The notes below the pieces were generated by a model, which did no database searches, had not been told where the DNA came from, and saw only the letters and a list, made by a program, of their open reading frames with translations. Shown here piece after piece: positions 34,801-45,690 of a stretch of DNA of 64,000 bases. A program made the translations under genes and the position numbers. Origin of the DNA: Cannabis sativa (Eukaryota > Streptophyta > Magnoliopsida > Rosales > Cannabaceae). The first letter of the stretch is position 1, and each line of letters opens with the position of its first letter. Where the stretch lies: positions 12,728,001 to 12,792,000 of the forward strand of contig NC_083607.1 of NCBI RefSeq assembly GCF_029168945.1, in the 5' to 3' direction.

Positions 34801-35148
34801 CCTAATTTTATGAGATCTAGTGTCAGTAAAGCACCACATAAGATTGTTCCTAGGTAACTCTCCAGCTACCCTTCCCGAATCACCTTGTGACGGCTTCTGG
34901 ATATTCTTGGTTGAACCTTCCCTTTTCTTGACGAATCGCCCTTCCGGAACTAAAAAGGTTCGGCCTTACCATGATTCCTATTAGATTAAATTTTGGCTTG
35001 GGACTTTAGTCTAGATTTGTTGTGGGCTGACCCAATAGCTTAAATGGCCCGTGAATGGGCCCGTCTTAGTTACTCTTGGACTTTAGAAGTACACGTGTTA
35101 CATATGTAGAAACAAGGACAACAACGTATTATATTTATATTTACATAT
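31881..35148. mobile_element. Degraded LTR-retrotransposon LTR or leader sequence
   Basis: There is no gene. The style is that of minus-oriented plant Ty3/Gypsy LTRs. Landmarks are 'gagctttccaacgatat' at about 32000, a 'ccgccccgacttgtc' block near 33005, two splice or transcript-like C-rich stretches (about 32610-32740 and 33960-34090), and a GC-richer block at 34640-35090. No LTR pair or target duplication could be located, so lineage and limits are uncertain. Confidence 0.4.
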
Positions 35149-35158
35149 ATATAAAGAT

Positions 35159-35580
35159 GGGTGCACTCTTAATGGGTATTACCCATGAATGGGTAAAACT
35201 AGAAAATTTTAAATTTTTATGCTCAATTTTTCTATCTAATTAAAAAAAAATTCTCATTTTTACATCATATGGGCTGAGATTGTTCCATCGGTGAAAGAAA
35301 AAATTTTAAAAAAAGTGTTTTAACAAAAAAAAAAAAAGAAAAATAAAAAATGAGTTTGACTTAAATATATTTATATGAACATATTTTTCATATAGTGTAA
35401 AAAGATATACTTTTTATATTTTTTTTAATTAAGTAGTTAAATTAACCATAGAAGTTCAAATTTCTCTTACATTATTTGTCATTAGATCAAAATTTGATGG
35501 TTTAATATTTTAAAAATTAATATTTATAGTTAAATTTGTTTAGTAATCATTCATGAATAATACCCATTAAGAAGTATTCC
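35159..35580. mobile_element. MULE-type MITE, 422 bp
   Basis: It is flanked by a perfect direct repeat ATATAAAGAT (35149-35158 and 35581-35590), matching the 9-10 bp target duplication of Mutator-like elements. The terminal inverted repeats, about 35 bp and 75% alike, share 'cttaatgggtatta'. The interior is AT-rich without coding potential. Confidence 0.82.
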
Positions 35581-35590
35581 ATATAAAGAT

Positions 35591-35942
35591 ATTAAATGGA
35601 GAAGAAGATAGGCAGAGAGAGGAGAAAGGGGTACTAAAAAAAACTTTATAGAAGCTGAAATAAATAAAAAATAGTATAAATTAAAAGAAATGAAGTATGG
35701 ATAATATAAATATAAAAAATCTCTTACCACATTATAAGTGTAAAGTTTGAAAGAAATACACAATTGTTATAATACAATCTAATACAAACTATTTATTATG
35801 TATTAAATAATACGATTCACATTGTATTGAAATTTTTATCATAAAAATTGTTACAGTATAATGTCTTATCCAAACGTAGTGTTGCTTATTATTTAATACA
35901 ATACAACTCTTATATGGCCTACAAAATACGTCTTTATGTATG
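35591..35942. other. AT-rich spacer with repeat debris
   Basis: There is no gene. 35760-35900 contains 'tacaat' repeats and 'ttatccaaacg', resembling the opposite end of the MITE-like sequence at 30080-30240. Confidence 0.4.
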
Positions 35943-36838
35943 TTTTTTTTTTTTTTTGAAATGGAGAATTTTTATTTAACGAGAACGTTCATCCATTACA
36001 ACAGATAATTCAACTTGCTAAAGATACAACCTGACATTAAACAAGACTGTCTCGCAACACAATGAGAGCCTTATTTGCAAATCATTTAACAAAAGAAATT
36101 AACACATTGTTCAGAAAAGAAACCATCTTGCGACAATCTTGTACTAACATACCAAATTGATATGGCATATGAACCTCCCCATTAATAGCTTGAACAACTA
36201 CTAAGGAGTCCGTTTCTATTTCAACATCAGAGAGGCTATATTTTTTTATCCAGATTAGAGCTTCCTTGACCCTAATAACTTCAGCAATTTCTGGAGTCAC
36301 CACACCAACTTTACTAATTGACACAGCTACAACTAGTTGAGAATTCTAATCCTGAATGACTATTCCCACACCAAAACGATTGTCAGCTTCAAAAATGGCT
36401 CCATCAATATTGATCTTGTATTTATAAACAATCGGCTTTCTCGAATGCTCCATGTCATTACTGTAATTCACATTAAGTAATGGATCTGATCTTTGATTTT
36501 GAGCATTTCTCCAACTTACAAGATTAGTTCTAGCCAACTTAACCACATCAAAAGCTTTAATACTTTTATTGTTCCAAAGGATATCATCACGGGCCATCCA
36601 TATACGCCAAGCAACCATTCCTGCTTCTTCCCCTACTCCTATCTGTTTTTTTGTCAATAAATCCCCAAACCAGCTTGTAAAATCCGTGACCTCCTCCCCA
36701 GCATAATTAACAACCGAAATGTTCCAACATGATCTTGCAAAACCACATTGAACTAACACATGGCATATGGTTTCAACTTCAACATTACATAATGGACAAC
36801 TTAAATCCACATGCACATTTGGTAATATCAAGAGCACA
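35943..36838 (-). mobile_element. 5'-truncated LINE (L1-type) 3' end
   Basis: On the minus strand the sequence encodes a zinc-finger block (CPLCNVEVETICHVLVQC, the zf-RVT region of LINE ORF2). A plant-type RNase H domain follows (INIDGAIF..., EIETDSLVVVQAI), and the element ends in a poly(A) tail seen as T15 at 35943-35957. One in-frame stop at about 36346 separates the two open segments (36837-36346 and 36324-36082). No clear target duplication was found. Confidence 0.82.
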
Positions 36839-38300
36839 AATACTAATTATTCTAAATTTATTAATTAAAATAATTTTACAATATTTTAATTTTATTGAAA
36901 ATGTATTTGAAAAAACTGGGATTGAGAGTATTTTCATTTATACCTTTTAATCAAATAAGCACTTTTCTTTCTCATAGGTACACTTTTTCATTGGGATGGC
37001 AGAGGGGAGCGTCTGTGACTTTCCAAGTAATTGTAAAAAAAAAAAAAACTTCGGCCTGCCGTAGGCTCCACCCGGGGGCCCATAATCGCCGACCAAGGGC
37101 TTATCCTTCGCATAGTTCAACCGCCCAAACCTCATTTTTGGGTGCTGTTCCCCACCATTAAAATGATAATAGGCATTCTAATTAAAAAAAAAAGTTATAT
37201 AATAGGAAGTTTGTACCTTCTTTTTTGTTGGTGTCGTCCTACCATGTAGAATTACTATGTTACCCCCAATCTAATTTTGTTTCAAGATTTTTCATATGGT
37301 TGTACATACACTTTTTTATTTGAAAAGAAAACATAAATACACTGTATATATACAAAGATTATTTCAAGGACAAAAATAAGACTTGTTAATGTATTACACA
37401 AGCAGTTGCCTAACTAATTATGGTGAGTTGTTACATTAACAAAATTTGGGATAGTGTTGTATTTTATAGCCATCATCTCATGTTACCATAAGTTGCTAAA
37501 CTTCGATTATATTAGTTTTACTTGTTTGATAATGTAGGCATACCAAACATTTAAGTCATAAATTAGTTTCTAAAATTATTTTTTATTGCAATTTATGTTG
37601 TTAATCAATTTCTCTCCATCGATCGAATTTATAGCGTTTAATTCCTATTTAATTAATATGAACCCACTTTAATTCAATAATAAAAAATAATGGGAACATT
37701 ATAGGATGAGGATTGCAATGGGCTCCAGTAGAACTTATCTCTGGACAATGATTGAACATTTAGTTAAGATTTTACATATAACATCTTGCATATCCTCATC
37801 TAAACAATATAGGGTGTTTCTGTCATTCTATAAAGATTAAGTTAGAACGTCCAATCATACAGTATTATAATACTTTTTTTTTGAAAGGAAAGACAGTATA
37901 TTATAATACTAAAAAAAATATAATAATTATTATTATATAGTGCTATATGTAGACACCTTTATGTCACACATGATAATTATATAATTCAAAATATATATGA
38001 TTGCATACAACACTAAGGCCCAAAACAACCTGCTGCTAGTATAGGTCAATATTATACTCTTCCATCTTACCAGTAATCAAACTTTTCTTTAGGGAGCAGT
38101 ATTCAAATTTCATATGCCATCTTAAGTCTTTAAAATAAATTCATAAAATAATCAGAAAAATAAAAGAAGCAGCAGCTATGTATCAGAATTGAAGAATATT
38201 TGGTTGTTTTGGTTCCAAAGAATATCCTTTCTTTCCAATGAAATCCAACATGCCCAAAACCACAAACTAAATTCTCCTCAGCTTTTTGTTACTTTTTTCT
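36839..38300. other. Intergenic spacer with an unexplained GC-rich patch
   Basis: No credible gene is seen. 37036-37140 is strikingly GC-rich against an AT-rich background. It directly follows an A14 run and has an open minus frame (GRLNYAKDKPLVGDYGPPGG). I do not recognise it. The remainder to 38300 is ordinary AT-rich spacer leading to the next gene's promoter. 38323-38340 is a pyrimidine-rich stretch ending in AG and could be a 5'-UTR splice acceptor. Confidence 0.45.
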
Positions 38301-38367
38301 AAGGAAAGAAAATTAAACCAAATTCTCTACTTGTCTTTAGCTTGTGGTCATTGTTCTTTCTTGGAAT

Positions 38368-40731
38368 ATGGTTCAGAGAAAGGTTCCCGATAAGCTTGGA
38401 ATCCAAGCTGATCGTTCAATGAACCATGATCAGAAGCTATTGATGAGCTTGGGAAAAACTTTTTCGTCTCAATACCAAGATGGGAAAAGAAGAGGACCTG
38501 ACTTGAAGACAAAAATGATGAAGAAATCAAAATCTTTCAAGCTTTCTGATTTTGATCATCACAGCATGAAATCTTCATCAACTTCAACTTTGATCATTAA
38601 ACAAGTCGACATATGCCATCCAGGAAAGCCTCCAACACAACACAAGCAGCCGACAACAATCAAGACTGGATATGGCTCCCCTAATTATATGAAGTCCACT
38701 AGCTGTTTTGATGCCAGAAAAGAGCAACAATCTCAGGTGAGTCTTAGGAACTCAAGTACCTCGAAAGTTGTTAGTTCAGTTTCTAATACCAAAAAACCTG
38801 GAAAAACTTCAAATAAAGCATTATCAAGCTCATCAAAGCTTGTTAGGACTTTAACAAAGACTCCTAGTTTTAAGCACTCAAGACCAACTTCTGCCAAGAG
38901 AAAATCTTCCAGGGTTGCCCTTTGTACTGCTGAAGATGATGTCAATGTTGAGAGACCAACTTGTTCTTCAACTCTCAAGGACTCCAAGTTTCCTACTCAT
39001 CTGACTCTTGCTCCTGGAGGAACTGAGTCCGATGGAACCTCTATCATGAAGGTTTGCCCATATACGTATTGCTCACTAAATGGACATCTTCATACTCCTT
39101 TGCCTCCATTGAAGTGTTTCTTGTCAGCTAGAAGACGTTCCTTGAAGACACAGAAGAACATGAAAGTTCAAGTTTTGAGCCCAAGAAAGGGGAGAAAGTT
39201 ACCATCTGAGGAGGAAGTGAGTATTGAGAATAGAGAGGCTGCAGAGAATGTAGGGATTGATTTCTTTATAGAAATCTATCCTATGACTAAGGAAGATGAT
39301 GTAGAGAAGAATGATTTTGTATTAGCTTGTTCAAAAGGTGGAACTGAAGAAGCAGCGAAAGGAGAATTTGAAGCAAGAGATGGTTATTTTGAAGAGCAAG
39401 TTGTTGTTGAGATCTTGTCTGACGGATCACCACAGTCTGAGATTGACACGGATGAATCTCTGGGAATGGCAGAAATCTTTTCTGAAGGAGGAAATTATTA
39501 TGAAGACAGAGATTACTCTTCAATGTCGGAACAAGAAGAGACTGAAGGAATGTACTCAAGTGAAAATGCCTCTGAAATTACTGATATGGAGTGGGAAGAG
39601 GGAAAATTTTCCGACGCAGATCTTGAAGATGATGCCGATAACTCATCAAAAATTATTACTACCTGCGATGTTAATATGATTCACGACTATGAATTGGATG
39701 TCGGTAAAGAGAAAACTGAATGTTTTGAAGTACTTGCTGAAGAGAACGTTACAGAGCAAGATATGGAGATTCAAGAATTTGGGACTGAAGATTCAGATCA
39801 ACTTTCTTACACCGACGAAGTGTATAAAGATTTATACGAAAAAGAAGAAACTTTTGGAGAAGGTGGCGACCCAGATTCTATGCACAACAACATTTTCATG
39901 GCTGCAACATCAACAATGAGACTCAAAGCAGATGAAGCAGAAAAGATGATCAATCATGATGAGCTGACAGATAAAGATTCTTGTGACAATCCTAAAGATG
40001 AATCAAAGGAGGAGGAAACAAAGGGAGGGAAAAATGGAATTCATAAGACAGAGAAAGAGAGTGATTTACTTGAAGAACAACAAGTGTTTGACGAAATCTC
40101 AACACTAGATTCACCTACTGAACACATTGAAGAAAGGATCAAGTCAGGTAAGTTGGAGCAAGATATTGATGAAAACCAGAACACCCAATTGAAGAGCTTC
40201 AATGAATATGAAGATCAATGGCAGAAAAATTCACCAGAGAGGGAGGAAGGTGACAAAAACGAGAATGCAACCATGGAAATGGAAAACAAAACAGAGCAGC
40301 AAAAGAAGAAATCATCAACAACATTCTCACGTCTAGGCCAATTGAAAGACGAACAAGAAGAACTCCGCAACTTGTGTACCAGGTCCAGAAGAGGAGTCAA
40401 AGATTTGGAGGTAGAAACGACAAGAGAATTCAACCCAAAAGAACCAAATTATCTACCGGTTGTGGCAGACCCGGAAAGAGAGAAAGTTCATTTGAAGCAC
40501 CAGATGATGGACGAGAGCAAAAACTCAGAGCAATGGATGATCGACTATGCACTCCAACAAGCTGTGACCAAGCTCGCCCCAGCAAGGAAGAGGAAGGTCG
40601 CTTTGCTTGTCGAAGCTTTCGAAGCTGTCACTCCAGAAACGCACCACCATCACCATCACCACCGTCACCCTACTTCGCCTGTGTTTCCACATAATGCCAT
40701 AAGATTAAGACCCCTCCAAGCTTGCAGTTGA
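38368..40731 (+). CDS. Plant calmodulin-binding domain protein (PICBP-like)
   Basis: The product has 787 residues and belongs to the plant calmodulin-binding family (PF07839), which couples calcium signals to largely unknown outputs. The N-terminus is basic and Ser/Lys-rich. A conserved island at about 228-265 reads KVCPYTYCSLNGH...LPPLKCFLSARRR. A long acidic, disordered middle (about 290-600) follows. The C-terminal calmodulin-binding domain (about 690-757) includes HLKHQMMDESKNSEQWMIDY and a basic amphipathic helix. A run of seven His with one Arg lies near 759-767. The frame upstream to 38344 starts only with GTG, so ATG 38368 is chosen. No introns in the coding region; one is likely just after the stop (40737-40831). 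It appears intact. Confidence 0.88.
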   Translation: MVQRKVPDKLGIQADRSMNHDQKLLMSLGKTFSSQYQDGKRRGPDLKTKMMKKSKSFKLSDFDHHSMKSSSTSTLIIKQVDICHPGKPPTQHKQPTTIKTGYGSPNYMKSTSCFDARKEQQSQVSLRNSSTSKVVSSVSNTKKPGKTSNKALSSSSKLVRTLTKTPSFKHSRPTSAKRKSSRVALCTAEDDVNVERPTCSSTLKDSKFPTHLTLAPGGTESDGTSIMKVCPYTYCSLNGHLHTPLPPLKCFLSARRRSLKTQKNMKVQVLSPRKGRKLPSEEEVSIENREAAENVGIDFFIEIYPMTKEDDVEKNDFVLACSKGGTEEAAKGEFEARDGYFEEQVVVEILSDGSPQSEIDTDESLGMAEIFSEGGNYYEDRDYSSMSEQEETEGMYSSENASEITDMEWEEGKFSDADLEDDADNSSKIITTCDVNMIHDYELDVGKEKTECFEVLAEENVTEQDMEIQEFGTEDSDQLSYTDEVYKDLYEKEETFGEGGDPDSMHNNIFMAATSTMRLKADEAEKMINHDELTDKDSCDNPKDESKEEETKGGKNGIHKTEKESDLLEEQQVFDEISTLDSPTEHIEERIKSGKLEQDIDENQNTQLKSFNEYEDQWQKNSPEREEGDKNENATMEMENKTEQQKKKSSTTFSRLGQLKDEQEELRNLCTRSRRGVKDLEVETTREFNPKEPNYLPVVADPEREKVHLKHQMMDESKNSEQWMIDYALQQAVTKLAPARKRKVALLVEAFEAVTPETHHHHHHHRHPTSPVFPHNAIRLRPLQACS

Positions 40732-40736
40732 TCATG

Positions 40737-40831
40737 GTAACTATAATGATAGTTAATGCTATTTTTCTAATGGATTGAAATAGTTTGGATCGAGTTCATA
40801 AAAGTTTAAGTAGTTTTATCAATCTTTGCAG
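40737..40831 (+). other. Possible 3'-UTR intron of the calmodulin-binding gene
   Basis: GTAACT starts six bases after the stop codon and a pyrimidine-rich tract ends in TTTGCAG at 40831. The downstream sequence (40832 on) is purine-rich and exon-like. It is inferred from splice-site appearance only. Confidence 0.35.
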
Positions 40832-41947
40832 ATGATTGAGGAGAAAAAGTGAGAACCTCATGGGTGAAAACATTGATTGTTTTCAAACAGTGAAGAGGGT
40901 GGAAATGAGATTCCAACTTTAGTAGAATATGGTTTGTTTTTAAAGTTAAGGGTAATTTCTTTTATAGAATATTTATATGAATGACATTATGATATATGAT
41001 ATGGTTGCAACTTATATGATATGTAATGGGCAAATTCTTAGACCTTAAAAACAATTTATTTTATTTCGTTATGGTGTCGTGATTTGTAACATCAGCATCG
41101 CACAGGTGACTGTATTGTATATATACATATCGGCTCATATATATAATGTGAGAATCGTACTTTCTGGTTTGTTACTTTTAATTTGTCTTCAATTTTGAAG
41201 TGAGGATTTGAAGTCACAAATACTTAAATCATAAGCAATAGAACCATGTAGACGTAGCTAGGATTACTTCTCTATCGAAACAAGTAAATTGAGAGAACGG
41301 ATCCATGAGAAAAATTTAGAGCATGTTTGGTATTGTTTTCTATTTTCTTGTTTTCAACAAATTGTTTCTAGGATTGAGAACAAAAAATAGTTTTTGAAGT
41401 TTTTAAAACATAAGTCATGTTTGGTTAGTATTTTTTAAAAACAATATTAACTAAAAGTGAATTGGTTTTTAAATTTTGTTGTTTTCAAAATTCTTGTTTT
41501 TTGTAACTTTGTTTTCAAACTTATATTTTTAAAAACAAAATACAGTTTTTTTAATTATAATGTAAAACATGCACTTATCAATATGCAATTCTTAGTACAG
41601 AAAAAGTTGCCTAGCAGTTTTTGCCTGTTAACATAACATATGGTACTCTTCTAGTACTACCTAACTAACTGTATATTGATTGCAGGAGATTCCAAAACAA
41701 GAGATTGAACCTCTTTATAGTATCTTTCTAGCTAATTTTGGTATGAACATGCTCTGAGAGATCGAGATCATTTAGCTCTTTTAGCATCAAAATAGATTTT
41801 TATGTTACTTTTACAATGTTCCAGCAAAATAACCCAAAATATTTATAGGCATAGGTTACTACGTTTGTCTATATATATTACTAGTTGTGGCCATGTGTCT
41901 ATTGGCACATCCCTCTCTCACTTATATTATTATTATTATTATTATTA
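40832..41947. other. Spacer downstream of the calmodulin-binding gene, with MITE-like debris
   Basis: There is no gene. 41322-41545 begins 'gagcatgtttggtattgt' and is built of repeated 'tgttttcaa' and 'tttttaaaaac' motifs, typical of a non-autonomous hAT-like element. No target duplication was confirmed. An (ATT)n run at 41922-41948 marks the tail of the next LINE. Confidence 0.45.
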
Positions 41948-42249
41948 TTGATAAGAATGAGGTGACTATGCACCCAACTTCATTGAACAGAAGAAACGAG
42001 AGCTACAAACTAACTAAAGACCAGTACAAGTAAAGATAAGAAAATAATAATGCAGTGGGAAACAGAACAAGATTAGCAGTTACAACAAAAAGGCCTTAGC
42101 CATTATCAAATGACCACTCAACATAGTCGTCCAACAAACTTGGATTCAGATCTGTCAGCTGAACCATTCCAACTGTATTTGTAGTGTGTGCCTATTTAGA
42201 TATGTTATGCGCCATGAAATTACATTTTCTCGAGAAATGAATTACTCCC
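41948..42249 (-). mobile_element. LINE 3' end, left piece (split by Copia)
   Basis: Read on the minus strand, this is the end of a LINE ORF2: MAHNISK, a TAG, then AHTTNTVGMVQLTDLNPS and a natural stop near 42099. A 3' untranslated region and an (AAT)n tail follow. It joins to 47343-48475 once the Copia element is removed; CTCCC at 42245-42249 is the Copia target duplication. Confidence 0.78.
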
Positions 42250-42531
42250 TGTTGAATCTCTTCGCCATTAATGAACAATCAACAAACACAGTAGCAAGAG
42301 ATACAGAGACGAAGAGAAGAAGAGAAAGAGAAATAAAGATAGTGAAAGAGAAGATTAAAAACAAAGGACAATCTTATACTATTCAGTTAAGAGAATTGGC
42401 ATTATATAGCCAATGATTACAACTGTAGTTAGCTGGAAAAATAACAGAATTAGTTAAAGGAAATCAACAAACAATACCGAACATAACTGACTCTCTCTAA
42501 CCAACAGCTAATTGAATAGACACTCCTAACA
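42250..42531 (-). repeat. 3' LTR of the minus-strand Copia element
   Basis: The LTR is 282 bp, ends TGTT/AACA, and carries a TATA-like motif at 42402-42408 (minus strand). Its inner edge abuts the polypurine tract seen on the plus strand as 'cgacccctcaa' (42532-42542). The pol stop codon lies within this LTR. Confidence 0.88.
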
Positions 42532-44034
42532 CGACCCCTCAAGATTACAATTTGAAGTATCTTGAATAAATGAGATGTCTTCAATTGTAAGCTTGGAACG
42601 AAACATAGGAAACCTTTGAGTGGATATTGCCTTTGTCAGACCATCAGCCAACTGATCTTGAGCTAGAACATGCTTAACTTGGACCAATTTTTGAAGGATT
42701 TTCTCTCGCACAAAGTAAAGATCAAGCTCAATGTATTTAGTACGGGCATGAAGAACTGGATTGGCCGTGAGAAGGACCGTACTAAGATTGTCACTCCAGA
42801 TGACAGGAGGCAGGATGGTGCGAATGTGTAATTCAGTGAATAACAAATGGATCCAAGTAAGCTTAGCAATCGTACTAGCAAGATTGCGAAACTCGGCTTC
42901 AGTGCTTGATCTTGATATAGTGTGTTGCTTTTTACATTGCCAAGCAATTAGATTATCCCCATAAAAGATTGTGAAGCCTGAGGTGGAACGTCGATCATCT
43001 ATGTCAGTGGCCCAATCAGCATCACAAAATGCTACCACTTCCTGTAGAGAAGACTTTTTGAGATGAAGACCATGAGTGATGGTGCCACTGAGATACCGTA
43101 GTATTCTTTTTACTGCTAACCAGTGTGTTAGTTGGGGAATTTTCATGAACTGGCAGACTTTATTGAAACTGAATGAGATTTCAGGTCTTGTTATGAGAAG
43201 ATATTGAAGTGATCTATACAATTGAGGATTTGGAACAGGTTCACTACCGTATGATGAGAGTCGAAGGCTACTGACCATTGGAGTAGGAGCTGGTTTGGCA
43301 TCATGCATTTGAGATCTATATAGCAAGTCTCGAATATATTTTGCTTGAGACAAGTGTAATCCAGAGGTTGTTTGTTGCACTTCAATTCCTAAAAAGTAGT
43401 GTAAGTCACCAATGTCCTTGAGAGAAAACTTGTTGTCAAGTGCTGCAATTAGATGTTTGATTGTAGTGTTGTTGATGCCAGTTACAAGTATATCATCAAC
43501 ATACACAAGCACTAAAGTGGTATGTGTTGAAGTGTGTTGTATGAAAAGAGAGTGGTCAGATTTAGATGGGACAGAACCTAGGTCTAAAAGACAGTTGTGG
43601 AGCTTATCAAACCAAGCATGGGGTGCTTGGTTTAGACCATATAGAGTTTTGTGCAACTAGCATACAAGATGAGGAGCTGAAGCAAGTTCAAAACCTGGGG
43701 GTTGTAGCATGTAAACTTCTTCATTCAATGTGCCATTTAGAAAGGCATTATTAATGTCAAGTTGCTTGATTGACCAGCCATGTGACAAAGTTATAGACAA
43801 GACAATACAAATTATCACAGGTTTAACAACTGGACTAAAAGTTTCAGTAAAATCGAACCTAGGTTGTTGATGAAAACCCTTAGCAAGAAGACGAGCTTTA
43901 TACCTATGATGTGTCCCATCTGAATTTTCTTTTTCCCTAAATACCCATTTGTAGCCTATGGGAGTTTTGCCTTCTGGTAGAGGAACAAGAGTGTAAGTTC
44001 CATTTCTTGTTAAAGCCAACATCTCATCTGTCAT
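42526..44034 (-). pseudogene. pol: Copia reverse transcriptase and RNase H region
   Basis: From 44034 downwards it encodes the RT fingers ([33 protein letters not shown]). A TAG at 43657-43659 interrupts, then the same frame continues with LHKTLYGLNQAPHAWF, the catalytic YVDDIL (about 43505-43490) and RNase H (FCDADWATDIDDRRSTSGF, about 43030-42960). The C-terminal LADGLTKAIS block precedes the stop at 42526. Catalytic motifs remain, but the frame is stopped. Confidence 0.88.
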
Positions 44035-45690
44035 TACTTGATTCTATTATTCTTGCTGCCAAGCTTCTTTGACATTTCATGGAATCTTGGTTGTGAGATA
44101 GACCTTAGGCTTATGAATTCCAAAATTTCCCCTTGTTTGAAATGCGTGAGAATTAGTGGTGATTTCTGGTTGTGTAGCAGGAACTGATGCTAATTCAAGA
44201 GCAACAGATGCTGATTCAATTACAGCAGCAGATACCGGTATGACAGTAGCAGCTGGTAACAAGTCTGTTGATGGTGGAGCACAGATGTTGCTATCTTGTG
44301 AAGGAGAAAAGGTGGTCAGATCAGGTGCCTGTTGTGTCAGACCAGTAGGTGTGATTGTTGATGCTGAAGCATATGTTCCTGTACTTACATAGCAGCACTT
44401 GCCATAGGAGGCATAGAATTATTAGTGTTAACAGGGGTAGTATTCATGCAAGAACTAGTGAATGTGCTTGTGAGTGGAATTTGAGTAGGTGTAGAAAACT
44501 TAGAATAAGTGAAAGAATCAGCGACCAATTTGGGAATGGTAGTAAAAGGAAAAGATGTTTCATCAAAAATGACATCTCTTGAGATGTACAATCGGTCAGA
44601 TGAGTCTAAGCACCTGTACCTCTTGTGATTTAGACTATACCCTAGGAAAGTACATGGGGAAGACCTGAATTGTAACTTGTGTTTTTTGTAGGGTCTTATA
44701 TTGGGAAAACATTTGCAGTCAAATGTTTTTAGGGTAGTGTAGTCAGGTGAGATATTGAATAACTTCTCTATGGGGGATTTGTGTTGAAGGGTAGGGGTAG
44801 GTAGTCTAGAAAGAGGTTCTAAAGGCTTCATCCCAATATTTGAGAGGCATAGAAGCATGTGCAAGAAGAGTGAGACCATTTTCAACAACATGTCTATGCT
44901 TTCTCTCAACTAAGCCAGTTTGCTCATGTGTAGTGGGACATGGGTGCCTATGAGTGATGCCAAATTGTTTAAGATAATTAGTGAAGGACATAAACTCCCC
45001 TCCCCAATCTGTTTGAAGGCATTTAATCTTTTTACCAAGTTGTAATTTAGCTTCTGTTTTGAATTGCAGGAAGGTTTATAAAACCTCAAATTTGTTCTTA
45101 AGCATGTAGATCCATGTGAATCTAGAATAGGCATCAATGAAATGGATGTAGTATTTGTATCCATTTACAGAAGTGGTTTTTGCAGGACCCCACAAGTCAG
45201 CAACAATCAATTGTAATGGCTCATTATAAACTGTGAGTGAGGATTTTGGAAATGGTAACTTGTGAATTTTACCTAAACAACATGAGGAACAAACAAAAAA
45301 GGAATTTTTATTATTGATAGTGATATTACAAGATTGAAGGACAGATTTAACAATCTTTTCTGATGGATGGCCAAGTCTATTATGTCATATATCATACTCA
45401 GAAAGTGTGGATCTGTTACAATGAGTACAAGTGGAAGAGTTTGACGCAGTGTTGGTTGACACAGTGGCTGTTAAGGCAGATGGGGCAGTAGCTAGTGTGG
45501 TTGGTTGCACATGAAATTAAGATGGCTTAAAAATATAGAGGCCATTCTGGTGTATCCCAGTGAGAAGGGTGGCTTGTGTTTCCTGGTCCTTAACAAAATA
45601 CTTGTCAGCATGAAACTCATAGAAGACATGATTGTCATAAGCAAATTTAGAAACACTAAGGAAGTTCTTGGTAATTTCAGGAACATGTAA
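44035..45690 (-). pseudogene. pol: Copia integrase region and linker
   Basis: Minus strand. A CSSCCLGK zinc-binding remnant lies near 45290, then the integrase core: DLWGP (first D, about 45190), QTDWGGEF (second D, about 45020) and TGLVERKHR (E, about 44915). A conserved RFSSPCTFLGY-like block is near 44670. A Thr/Ser/Ala-rich linker before RT (44400-44080) contains stops. Several stops break the frame. Confidence 0.8.

Noticed and set aside
36895..37161. 88-residue plus-strand frame across the GC-rich patch
   Set aside because: It spans an A14 run and unrelated AT-rich DNA, with no homology recognised; only the patch itself is reported.
38344..38367. Upstream extension of the calmodulin-binding protein
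   Set aside because: The extension begins with GTG and crosses a likely splice acceptor region; the ATG at 38368 has the expected family start.
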